Below are positions 1 to 10,430 of a DNA stretch of 64,000 nt, piece after piece; position 1 is the first letter of the stretch; each line of letters begins with the position of its first letter. A program made the position numbers and the translations under genes. The DNA comes from Heterohyrax brucei. Taxonomy: Eukaryota > Chordata > Mammalia > Hyracoidea > Procaviidae. Where the stretch lies: NCBI GenBank assembly GCA_028571685.1, contig CM053141.1, positions 69,549,833 to 69,613,832 of the forward strand, written 5' to 3'. The notes beneath the pieces were generated by a model. The model saw nothing but the letters and a program-made list of their open reading frames with translations. It was not told the origin of the DNA and did not search any database.

Positions 1-285
1 GAATTTACCTTCCAGTGGGAGAGAGAACTAAGTAAAATAATGTAGTACATCACGGGGGGGAGATGTGCTAAGGAGCAAAAGTGAAGCAAGGAAGGGAGAT
101 ACTCAGAATTGGGGGCATGAAATTTTAGACAGAGTCATCAGGAAAGGACCTACTGAGGAAGTGATGCGCAAGTAATGATCCAAAAGAAATGAGGAGATAT
201 GCCTTGTGGATACCTGGAGGAAAAGCATGTGCCAAGGCCATAGATGTAGAGTCATGCCTGCTATGTTTGAGAAAGTGAAGAGGCC
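1..285. other. No feature recognised
   Basis: No exon, RNA gene or classifiable repeat is seen. The 74-codon minus-strand frame overlapping it runs into the LTR and has no coding character. Confidence 0.5.
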
Positions 286-819
286 TGCCACAGATTGAGT
301 TGTGTCCCGCAAGTTGATATATGTCAACTTGGTTAGGCCATGATTCCCAGTATTGGGTGGTGGTTCTCTATTTTGTGATGATACAGTTTTTCTGTATATT
401 ATAAATCCTAACCTCTGCCAGTTGTTAATGAGGCAAGGTTGTATTATGTGGAAGAGGATTAGAGTGTCATTGTAACACCCTTACTAGAGTCTCGCCCCTG
501 ATCCAGTGTAAAGGGAGTTCCCCTGGGATGTGATCTGCATTGCGTTTTATCTTAGGAGAGAGAAAAAGAAAGGGAAGTGGACAGGGACCTCATACCATCA
601 AGAAAGCAGCACTGGGAGCAGAGCTCATCATTTGGACCTGAGATTCCTACATTGATACAGTTCCAGACCAAAGGAAGATTAATGACACAGACCTTTCTCC
701 AGAGCTGACACCCTGAATTTGGACTTGTAACCTACTCAACTGTGAGAGAATAAATTGCTCTTTGTTAAAGCCATCTACCTGTGGCATTTCTGTTATAGCA
801 GCACAAGATGACTAAGACA
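286..819 (+). repeat. MaLR-type solo LTR, older subfamily
   Basis: The element opens tgccacagattgagttgtgtc and closes actaagaca, as MaLR LTRs do. It contains the shared internal blocks ggccatgattcccagtat, ctcataccatcaagaaagca and gagaataaat (poly(A) signal) before the terminal block ttctgttatagcagcac. No internal retroviral sequence follows, so it is a solo LTR. Confidence 0.75.
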
Positions 820-1689
820 AGGCCATTGTTACTAGAATGGAGTACAGATGAGAGACGTAAACATTGCATTTGTATTTTAAGATTGAGAGATAAAAAATAC
901 AGAGTGCTTTGAACATTGCCTAGCTATATCTTACTTTGGTTGAACAGTTTTTCAGGGTTTGACTGGATTTACTTGTGCACCTGCAGTTAGCTGTGGGTTG
1001 TGTAAGGCATCTCTTCTGATCTTAACTGGGCTCACTTACATGTTTGGGGATCTAGAATGGCCAAAGCTAGATCCCCCTGGCTGTCTTTTACATAAACTCT
1101 TACCCTCCAGGAAGCTAACTCTGGCTTACAACTCATGGCAGGGTGAAAGTGGAAGCCGAGGCTTGGAAATGGAACATCGGTAATACCGTCACATTCTGCT
1201 GGCCCAAGCAAGTCACAAGGCTAGCCCAGAGTCTAGAGTTGTGGAAATCAAGCCTGTCACTTTGTAGGGGAATCACAAATATAAATCATAGGCAAAAAAC
1301 TGAAAACAGGGAAATGGAGATGTTGTTATGTAAACACTATATTTAAAAACAGGGACCCTAAGAAAATATAGTTATAGATCGTTAATATGGAGAAGAAGTT
1401 AGGACAGTATAAAGAAATTAAAGACAATTTTAAAAACTAAGCTAAATGCTAATATAAGGAAATTGTCAATCCTGTGTATCAAAACAAAAAACAAGAAAGA
1501 CATGAAGTCTCAACAAATACAAAGCCACCAACATTGAAAAAGATGAAAAGAAAACACATAAAAAAGATTCAGCATAGAAAATTAAATGGAACAAAGAAAT
1601 TGTGTACAAGACAAAAAAAAAATCAAAATGACAGCACTGAACTCATACCTATGAATTGATTTGGTGCTTTCTTAAGCTAGAAATACAAA
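820..1689. other. No feature recognised
   Basis: The stretch is A-rich in its right half. The small A/K-rich frame at 1474-1659 reflects base composition, not coding. Confidence 0.4.
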
Positions 1690-2972
1690 TAACATAAGAT
1701 CCAGTGATCCCACTTCTGGGAATACATCCTAGAAAAATAAGGGCTGTCACAGAAACAGATACATGCACACAGGTGTTTATTGCAACACTGTCTACAACAG
1801 CAAAAAGATGAAATCAACCTAGGTGTCCATCAACAGATGAATGGATAAACAAATTATGGTATATTTACACAATGGAATACTATGCAATGATGAAAATCAA
1901 TGATGATTTTAGAAAATATCTCTTACTGTGGAATTATCTGGAAGACATGCTTAGTGGAATTAGTCAGATTTAAAAGGACAAGTACTTTGTGAAGCCATTA
2001 TTATAACGGCTTATGAAAAGGTTTTAGCACAGAAGAAAATCTTTTATGGTTATGAGGATGGGGAAGGAGGGAGAGGGATATTCATAGATTAGATAGCAGA
2101 TAAGAATTCAGTTAGGTGAAGGGTGTGACAGCACACTTTAGAAGGCAGATTAGTACACCTCTACTACACCGAAAGCTAAAAGGTTTCCTAAATACAGCTC
2201 AACATTTTAAAGGACAGGGTAGCAGGGACAGGGGTGTAGGAAAATTGGCATAACTAAATTTTCATAAGATAATATTCTGCATACCCTTTTGGCAAATGGT
2301 GTATGTGGTCTTAAAAGCTAGCAAGCTGCCATCTAAGTAGCACCAGTTGGTCCCAATCCACCTGAAGCAGAGGAGAATGAAAAACATCAAAGACAAGAGG
2401 AAAACATAAGCCTAGGAGACAGAAGGTACCATAGGATCCACAGACTACTTCAGTATAAGACCAGAAAAACTAGATAGTGTCCAGCCACCACCGATAACTG
2501 CCCTGACGGGGAACACAGCGTACACTCCCTGAGATAGCAGGAGAAAAATGGGTGTGCAGAACTAGAACTCAAAGACCACACTGATGGTCAGTCAGACTGG
2601 AGGGTCCCCAGAGGACTTGACCCCTGGACTCTGTTAGCCCATAGCTGAAACTAGTGCCAAAGCCAACCGTCCAAAGACTGGACTAAATTTTCTGACATAG
2701 TGATGCTAGCGAAAAATATACTTCTTATGTTAAATATATACATGAGGCTGCCTGAGGAGTTCTTGTCCAGAGGTGAGATGAGAGTGGAAGGGGACAACAG
2801 TTAATTGAATGGGTATGAGAATTACAGGGTGGGAAGGAGGAGTGTGCTGTCACAGGGTCGGGGGGGTCAGGGAGAGCAATTAAAGCATAGTGGTATGTGT
2901 GCAATGTTTTGTATGGCAAATTGATTTGAATTGTGATCTTTTATTTTAAAGCATAATAAACAGATTTTTAAA
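1690..2972 (+). repeat. 5'-truncated old L1: end of ORF2 plus 3' UTR
   Basis: The L1 ORF2-end signature is recognisable (aatgtccatcaac-like at 1827, gaatactatgcaatgatg at 1877), followed by a purine-rich 3' UTR. It closes with gcataataaacag and an A-rich tail near 2965. The reading frame has many stops. The same 3' UTR type occurs at 19779-20995 and 23757-24096. Confidence 0.75.
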
Positions 2973-3170
2973 ATGTTCTGTGTGACACTGAGAAATTGTA
3001 AAGCTGTGGAAATAATGCGTTTTGAAATATGGCTAATTTAAACAGTGAGTATGTTTACTTTCTAAATCTTTTTTAATTTATGCCACAAACAGTAACTGAG
3101 TGCAATTAATATAAGGATAGATGTATGTATAAGACTCATAGGTCCTATATAAAGAGGCACTTGTAGGTAT

Positions 3171-3325
3171 GGAAACCCTGGTGGCATAGTGGTTAAGTGC
3201 TACAGCTGCTGACCAAAAAGTTGGCAGTTCAAATCCATCAAGTGCTGCTTGGAAACTCTATGACGCAGTTCTACTCTGTCTTCTAGGCTCACTTTGAGTT
3301 GGAATGTACTAGACAGCAGTGGGTT
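3171..3325 (+). repeat. AfroSINE-type SINE, left copy of a dimer
   Basis: It begins ggaaaccctggtggcatagt, with a Pol III A-box-like tggcatagtgg and a B-box-like agttcaaatcc, as expected for a tRNA-derived SINE. A second copy follows directly. Confidence 0.85.
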
Positions 3326-3482
3326 TGACATAGTGGTTAAGAGTTCAGGTGCTAACTGAAAGTTAGGTAGTTCAAATCCACCAGGCACTCCTTGGAAACC
3401 CTATGGGGCAGTTCTCTTGTGTCCTATAGGGTTACAGTGAGTCAGAACTAACTCAGTGGCAACAGGTTGGGTGTTTGGTTTT
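3326..3482 (+). repeat. AfroSINE-type SINE, right copy of a dimer
   Basis: It lacks the first bases of the SINE but keeps gacatagtggttaag, agttcaaatccaccaggc and the 3' core gtgagtcagaactaactc followed by ggcaacagg. The tandem arrangement suggests insertion of one SINE into the tail of another. Confidence 0.8.
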
Positions 3483-3489
3483 TTAATGT

Positions 3490-5615
3490 TGGTATTACTT
3501 GCTTGTTGAAATTTCTTTTGTACTCCTTTACCAAAATAATTTGTGGTTGGTTACAAGAAAGAATAATAATAATACACCTTAAGATTTATAATGTAAAGGA
3601 AAAAGAGTATTAGGCACTCCCCCCCCCCCCAAGGAACTAGAATCGGCCTAGTTGCTGTAGTAATTAATTTGGCCCAGAATTTTACTATATGTTCTGGAAT
3701 TCAGGACAAAGGGACAACATTTATATCTAACAAAGTTTTTCTTGGAACTGTTGAGGAGATAAATTCATCATGTAGATGTATTCAGTAGGGGAAGTTGAGT
3801 AATGAATAGGAAAAGCAGAAGTATACTTCATGGAGTTATTTACTGTTTTGACCCTTCTTAAAAATCCAAGGCAATACAACTTGGTAAGGGTGATAAGGCA
3901 CACACATAAATAATTAGACTACAAGATAGACCATGATAAGTACTACAGAGAGAAACTAAAATAGGAATTCAAGGAGGGAGAAGTTACTTCCATTAGAAAA
4001 GGGAGGAATGAGGAAATATTTTATGTGTGGGAAATGGGCCTTGAAAGATGGTAGGATTTGGACAGATAAAGATGAGGGGGAGGGTGTACTCTTTTCCTCA
4101 GTTGATCTACCAGATTTGCCACATTGAATAAGTTGACTGCCCGAGGCACAGGTACTGAAAACTAATGAAATAACCCCAAGAAACAGGATGTACTGGAATA
4201 CAACCCACGTGAGCTATGGGGGCAGACTTGGGTTCAGATGCCAGTGTAATCTCATTGATGATGTTAAAAAACTTATCAGAGTCACACAGCTAGCATTGAC
4301 TTATAAACCCAAGCAGTCTGCTCCAGAATCAAAACTGTTAAATATATACCATATGGTGAATCACACTATCATTGGCAATTCTGCCGTTCTCTTCAAGTTG
4401 TCCACAGCTGTTCATCTAAGACATTATAGTACCTGCTACTTTATGTTCTCCTGTGTTTGTTGAGGGAAGGTAGGGTCATAATCAGAGGGTATGGTTTATG
4501 TGGTGTTGTGTCGACCCATGTCCCAAGAGTCTGCTGTTGTCTGATACAGTAAGCTTAAACACCACCAACTGTCACTTACTTAGGATGATTATGTGAGAAT
4601 GTTATAAACAGTCTACATGACAACGGAAAATGATGACATCTTACATTTTTATAGTAAACACCAAACAAAACAAAACAAAAAACCAGTCCACTCTGTTGAA
4701 CTGATTTCAGCTGACAGCAACTCTGCAATACATGCAGGTGATTAACAGATGTTACCTCATGATTGTAAAAAGATTTCAAATTCTTTGACCTTCTGTGTAA
4801 CAAAATGCAGGCTATATAGAATGTCTACAAACATCTGAAAGCAGTGTAGAGAGCTTCCTTATCTATAACAATTTTTTTAAAACTTCCTAACGAAGATGAT
4901 AAACAAGTAATTACCAACTATAGATCCCTAACGTGTGGAAGCCACACAAAAACCAGATGGAAGAATAATCACATCATCTATTGAATACAATACAAGTTCA
5001 TTCATTTACTTATGGGTATAGTTCTTACTCTACAGATGATGCAAACAAGGTGGAGAAGGGTTTACCTACCCCCTAAATCGTGCAGGTATTAAGTGGCAGA
5101 TCTGGGATGCGAACTGGGCAGTCTCATTCCAGAGTCTGAAAGCTTAACTATTAACTAAATTGCCTCTTTCAACCTAAAAAATGTTATATTACTTTAAGTC
5201 AAGCTGCTGTTTAACAGTAGAATAATAGAATTTCATAAGTGGAGGATGATCTAGTCTGATTCTCTAGTAAGTTTATATACGTGACTTTAGTGGAATGTGG
5301 CCGAGATGAGACAGGGAGGCAAAGACAGTGACCACATTTCTGCTTTATGTAGGTATGCATGACCGTGCCAGTGACCAAGCTAGGGAACTCAGGAGGCGAA
5401 ACAGTTTAGAAGTGTCTTCTTCTTGGAGGACACAAGCAGGACAATGAAAAGGCTGTGAGTGAAACAGCAACTTGAAATGCATTCAGCTTTGGACATTGAG
5501 TTTGTGGTTGCTAAAGATACAAAGATGAAATAAGGCTTCAAGGAACTCACTGGTTAGTCTGGCAGAGAAACACGTTAGAATTCGTTTAGCAAATACTTAC
5601 CGAGCACGTATGGGA
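3490..5615. other. Mostly unassigned; two MIR-like fragments
   Basis: A MIR-like core (agagtcacacagctagc) lies near 4278-4297. A reverse-oriented MIR-like piece lies near 5010-5160 (ttaagtggcagatctgggat). The rest shows no recognisable gene or repeat. Confidence 0.5.
3620..3631 (+). repeat. Poly(C) run
   Basis: This is an uninterrupted run of about a dozen C, a likely length-variable site. Longer ones occur near 14731 and 58007. Confidence 0.8.
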
Positions 5616-5672
5616 TAATAAAAACCAAAAAACCAAACCCATTGCTATGGAGTTGGTTCAGAGTCATAATAG
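5616..5672 (-). repeat. Short AfroSINE 3'-end fragment, reverse
   Basis: The text accaaaaaaccaaacccatt followed by ctatggagttggttcagagt is the reverse complement of the SINE 3' core and tail. Only the 3' end survives. Confidence 0.5.
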
Positions 5673-5721
5673 ACATGGGTAGTAACAATATAATGTTATA
5701 AATTGAGTTACAGAGTTAAAT

Positions 5722-6025
5722 ATAGGCAGCTCTCAGGTTACAAACAGGATTTGTTCCCAAGTGTGTCTTTAAGTGGAATTGGTAGGTAAGTCAGAACATG
5801 TACATACAGTTCTTATTTAGCCTTACTTTAGTGCAAGAAAAGGCTCAAAGCCTTTTTAATGATTTAAAGGCTGAACCAGAAGCAAGTGAAAGTGACTGAT
5901 GAATTTGTTGTGAGCAGGGGTTGGTTCCGTTGTTTCAAAGTGAGGGCAAATGTACATAACGTTAAAGGAAACCGTTGGAGTCGCGTTAAGTTTGATGTTT
6001 GACTTCCTGTACAAGACTTTACAAC
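5722..6025. repeat. Possible DNA-transposon relic, unclassified
   Basis: The start ggcagctctcaggttacaaa and the run of taagtcggaaca-like text resemble non-autonomous Tc1/mariner-type elements known from other mammals. I could not define both terminal repeats, so this is tentative. Confidence 0.25.
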
Positions 6026-6029
6026 TGGA

Positions 6030-7309
6030 TAGAGGAAAAACACTCAACAGACTGTGGAGTCAGGGAAAGCTTCTTAGAGGCAGCTGTGAATAGCAATAAC
6101 CTAGGATAGGATGGGAAAGGGTAGATGAAGAAACATAAAACCAAACCTGGAAGAGTAAACAGGAACAACAGACTCCCTTTATCAGTCACTGGCAGTGTAC
6201 TCTAGGAAGTACAAGCATGTTGGAATTTAGTAATGAGAACTGGAGAGGGATGAGGCTGTAGAGATTGACAGGCAAGATTCCACAGATTCATTTATGCCAT
6301 GTTAGAGAGCTTAATCTTTGTATGCTAGGCAATGAGAAACCTTAAATAGGGGGTGAGATCTGTAATTTAATGGGACACTCTAGTAGCTGTAAAAACGTGA
6401 CAAGTTGATTTGGGGGGCTTAGGAGGCCAGTTAGGAGTCTGCAGTAATCCAGATGAACAGTGAGAATTACAGCTGTGTAGGGGTAGAGAGAAAAGAAGTG
6501 GTTCAAGAAATATTCAGCAAGTGAAACTGGCAGGATATTGTGAAAGACAAGATGCCTAGAATTTATAGTTTACATGACAGGGTTGATGGTGGTGCACCAT
6601 TGAAGCATGACAAATTTACCAATGGAGAACAGAAAGCAAAGAGCAAAAACAAGTTTAGGGAAATATCGCTAGGTAAGTTTCAGATATGTTGAGTATTGAG
6701 TGCCTCTGAGATATGCCACAGTGTATGTGGTAGTGTGGTGGTTTGGCAACTGGATATGTTAACTGTAAAAATGAGAGGACTCTGATATAGATACAGGTGT
6801 CTTTAGACAGTAGGTATCTTTCTTAGCATAGACTAGACCACCTAACAAGATTACGTAGGTTAAGAACTGTGGAGAAGAACAGAGAAGTAGGGCAAGGCAG
6901 AGACTGCGTAGTACTTAGATTAAGGGAACATTTCAGACAGGAATGTGTGTAAGAAACTGGTTTATATATTCAGGCTAAAAGAGAGGAGACGATAAAGATT
7001 CAGAGTAGAAGCTTAGATGTGAAACTTGATAAAAAGCAGCCATTGAGGGACAAGTATTAGAAATCAAAAGTTTAAAGGAATCTGAAGAATGGTCAAAGTA
7101 AAGAAAAATTAGAGATTTACTGTTTTAGAAGTCAAGAAAGATGGTACTGTCAACAGTGCAAACTATTACTTGGAGACCAAGTAAGGTCAGGAGTGAAAAG
7201 TGTCCACTGGATGTGGCAACTAACACCAAAGATTTAAGATGTTTGATCAGTATCTTTCCTCTCTTGATTTGTGGCAGGCATATCAGTCTGCTGTAAGTGC
7301 TGCTCTTGT
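6030..7309. other. No feature recognised
   Basis: No gene, exon or classifiable repeat was identified in this purine-rich stretch. Confidence 0.4.
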
Positions 7310-7745
7310 GAGGTCTGACAGTTAAGTTCGTGAACTCATCCTACCAAGAGTGCTACATACCTCACTGTTAAATATCTCTATAGTCGCCTTCAAAGTACTT
7401 CCCTTGGGAAGCTTATGCACCCATGCTAGGACCTAGTCCACCCTTCAAAGTAATTTTAGAACTCTTTCTGGAATGGCCATCAGAGCTGTTATTGTATTAC
7501 CCTTGATGTCCTCAATGTCATCAAAATGTCTTCCTTTCACTATTTCTTTGGGTAAAGAAAAAAGTCATTGGGGGCCAGATCAGGTGAGTAGGTAGAGTGT
7601 TCCAGTACAGTTGTTAGTTTACTGACTAAAAACTCCCTCACAGTCAGTGCCATATGAACTGGGGCATTGTTACGATGCCAGAGCCAAGACTTCTTGTCAA
7701 AAAGTTCAGGTCATTTTCATCTTTTTTCATGCAGCCTTGCCTGCT
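7310..7745 (-). mobile_element. Mariner (Tc1/mariner) 3' remnant, transposase broken
   Basis: The right end carries a terminal repeat gaggtctgacagttaagttc. The minus strand encodes a degraded transposase C-terminus: a WHRNNAPVHMALTVREFL block, then YSPDLAPNDFFL, then a HFDDIEDI block in another frame. These are mariner D34D hallmarks. The Asp expected before NAP is Asn, and a frameshift lies between YSPDLAP and HFDDIED, so the gene is dead. The 5' part is missing, and RTE sequence begins immediately to the right. A second copy of the same end lies at 63805. Confidence 0.85.
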
Positions 7746-7751
7746 TAGGTG

Positions 7752-8258
7752 AAAAGTACTTAAGGCACTCACTGATGAATATCAAAGATTACAGTCTTCA
7801 ATACAGATTGTACCCAAACATAAAGAAAACATAAATCCCTGCAACTAGATAAATAAGCAATATCATGATAAATGGAGAAAAGACTGAAGTTGTCAAAGAT
7901 TTCATTGTACTTGGATTCACAGTCATTGCCCACAGAAACAGCAGTCAAGAAATCAAACAGTGTGTTGCACTGGGCAAATCTGTTGTGCAAAAGCCCTCTT
8001 TAAAGTATTGAAAAAGCAAAGATAAAACCTGAAGACTGAGGTGCACCTGACCCAAGCAGTGGTATTTTTAACTGCCTCATAAACATGAAAAAATTGAACA
8101 GTGAAGAAGGAAGACCTAAGAAGAACTTATATTTTTGAATTATGGTGCGGGCAAAGAGTACTAACTGTAAGAGTGCTAAATATACCATGAACTCCCGGAA
8201 GAATGAAGAGATCTGTCTTGGAAGGACAACCAGTTGTTCCTTAGAAGCAAAGATGCTG
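7752..8258 (+). repeat. RTE-type LINE fragment, 3' part of ORF2
   Basis: The + strand encodes broken RTE ORF2 text (KALTDEYQRLQSSIQ near 7759, then RRTYIFELWC near 8116). It matches the copy encoded on the minus strand around 33600-33800 and the end of the next element at about 9740-9800. It is cut on the left by the mariner remnant. Confidence 0.75.
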
Positions 8259-8261
8259 AAC

Positions 8262-10075
8262 CTTCATCTCACCTGCTTTAAAAGCTTGCTCTTGAATGTC
8301 AGGTAGCTAAAGCAAAAGAAAGGAATGCTAAAGTAAAAGAATTGAACTGAAGATGTCAAAGAGTAGCTCAAGAAAACAAAGTATTGGGATAACATATGGA
8401 AAGAGCCAGAGATGGAAAACCAAGAAGTATGAACACACTCTGCACTTATCAAGCTGAAAGAACTGAAGAAAAAAATCAAGCCTTGAGTTGAAATAGTGAA
8501 GGATTCTATATAGAAAGTATTAAACAACTCAAAAGAAGGTGGAAGGAAGACACAGTCATTATACCAGAAAAAACTGGTCAACATTAAACCATTTCAAGAG
8601 GTAGCATGTGATCAGTAACCAGTGATACTGAAGGAAGAGGTAGAAACTTCGTTGGAGACATTAGCAAGACATAAGGCCCCAGGAATTGCTGGCATGTTGA
8701 TTGATGTGTTTCAGCAAATGGACACAGTGCTGCAAGTGCTAATTCATCTAAGCCAAGAAATTTGGAAGACAGCCACCTAGCCAGCAACTGGAAGAAATCC
8801 ATATTTGTGCCCATTCACAAGAAAGGTGAGCCAACTGAATGTGGAAGTTATTGAACAGTATTATTAATATCACATGCAAGTATAATTTTGCTCAAGATCG
8901 TTCAAAAATGACTGCAACAGTGTATTGACAGGGAACTGCCAGAAATTCAAGCTGGATTCAGAAGAGGACGTGGAACCAGAGATATCATTGCTAATGACAG
9001 ACGGATCTTGGCTAAAAGCAGAGGACACCAGAAAGATATTTACCTGTGTTTCACTGACTATACAAAGGCATTCAGCTGTTTGCATCATACTAAATTATGG
9101 CTAACATTGCAGACAATGGGAATTCCAGAACACTTAATTTTCCTTGAGGAATCCGTACATGGATCAAGAGGCATATGTTAGAACAGAACAAGAAAACACT
9201 GCAAGGTTTAAAGTCAGGAAAGATGTGCATCAGGGTTATATCCTTCCACCATACCTTCTCAGTCTGTATGCCTAGCAAATAATGCATGAAGCTGGGCTGT
9301 ATGAAGAAGAACAGGGCATCAGGATTGGAAAAAAGACTCATTAACAACTTGAGTTATACACATGACACAAACTTGCTTGCTAAAAATGAAGGGGATTTGA
9401 AATACTGATGAAGATTGAAGACCACAGCCTTCAGTATGAGTTGCAGCTCAACATCAGAAAACAAAAATCAGAAGTGAACCAGTAAGCAACATCATGATAA
9501 ACAGTGAAAGGATTGAGGTTGTCCAGGATTTCATTTTATTTGCTTCCTCAGTCAACACCTATGGAAGCACCAGTCAGAAAATCAAAAGATACATTGCATT
9601 GGGAAAATCTTCTGCAAAAGACCTCTTTAAAGTGTTGGAAGGTAAAGATGTCACCTTGAAGACTGAGGTTATCCTGACCCAGGCCATGATATTTTCAGTC
9701 ACGTCATATGCATGAAAAAGCTGGACGATGAATAAGGAAGACAGGAAGAATCAACATCTTTGAATTGTAGTGTCAGAGAACAGTATTGAGTATACCATAG
9801 GCTGCCAAAAGAACAAACAGATCTGTCCTGGAAGAAGTCCAACCAGAGTGTTTCCTTGAAAGCAGGAATTGTGAGACTGTGTCTTACATCCTCTGGATGT
9901 AGTGTCAAAAGGGATCAGTCTCAGAAGAAGGACATTGTTGGTAAAGTAGGACAACAAAAAGAAGACACTCAAGGTAATGGATTGACACAGTGGCTACAAC
10001 AATGGGCTTAAGCATAAAAACGATTTGTGGGCGTGGCACAGGATCCAGCAGTGTGTTTTCAGTTGTTCAGAGCTC
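8262..10075 (+). repeat. RTE-type LINE, central ORF2 to 3' end, inactivated
   Basis: The + strand carries RTE reverse-transcriptase text with many stops and frameshifts: KELKKKIKP, LARHKAPGIAGMLIDVFQQM (RT fingers region), then LPEIQAGFRRGRGTRDIIAN and DRRILAKSRGHQKDIYLCF. It then ends with the ORF terminus NEEDRKNQHL-like and LTQWLQQWA-like segments. It continues into an AfroSINE-like 3' end with a shared junction near 10075. Confidence 0.8.
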
Positions 10076-10182
10076 AGATGGTATCCAAAGGGTTGGCAAT
10101 TTGAATCCACCAGTCGCTCCTTGGAAACCTTATGTCCAAAGAGTGGCTGTGAGTCAGAATAGGCTAGACCTCTTGTTTGAAT
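10076..10182 (+). repeat. AfroSINE-type 3' portion fused to RTE end
   Basis: The sequence tccaaagggttggcaatttg, caccagtcgctccttggaaa and gtgagtcagaatagg is the 3' two-thirds of an AfroSINE. It directly follows RTE 3' sequence with no SINE head. Confidence 0.7.
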
Positions 10183-10203
10183 AACAACCAGAGTTACAAA
10201 ATA

Positions 10204-10430
10204 CATGGATAGTTACGAAATACTTTTTATTATGGAAAACTTCAACCATAAGCAAAGCAGTTATTATGAATCTCCCCCTGTACCTGCCACCAAGTTTCAA
10301 TACTGTCAATTCATGGTCAGTATATTCTCATGTATGCCCTCTAAGTATTTTGAAATATATACCTAGCATTATATTATTTCAATGATATTTCAGTATAGAG
10401 CTCTAAAAGATAATTTTTAAAAAAAGAAAC
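10204..10430 (+). repeat. Ancient L1 (L1ME-like) 3' fragment
   Basis: The run attatggaaaacttcaacca followed by gtacctgccaccaagtttca and a later atttcagtatagagctctaa resembles the 3' region of old mammalian L1M elements. Confidence 0.5.
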
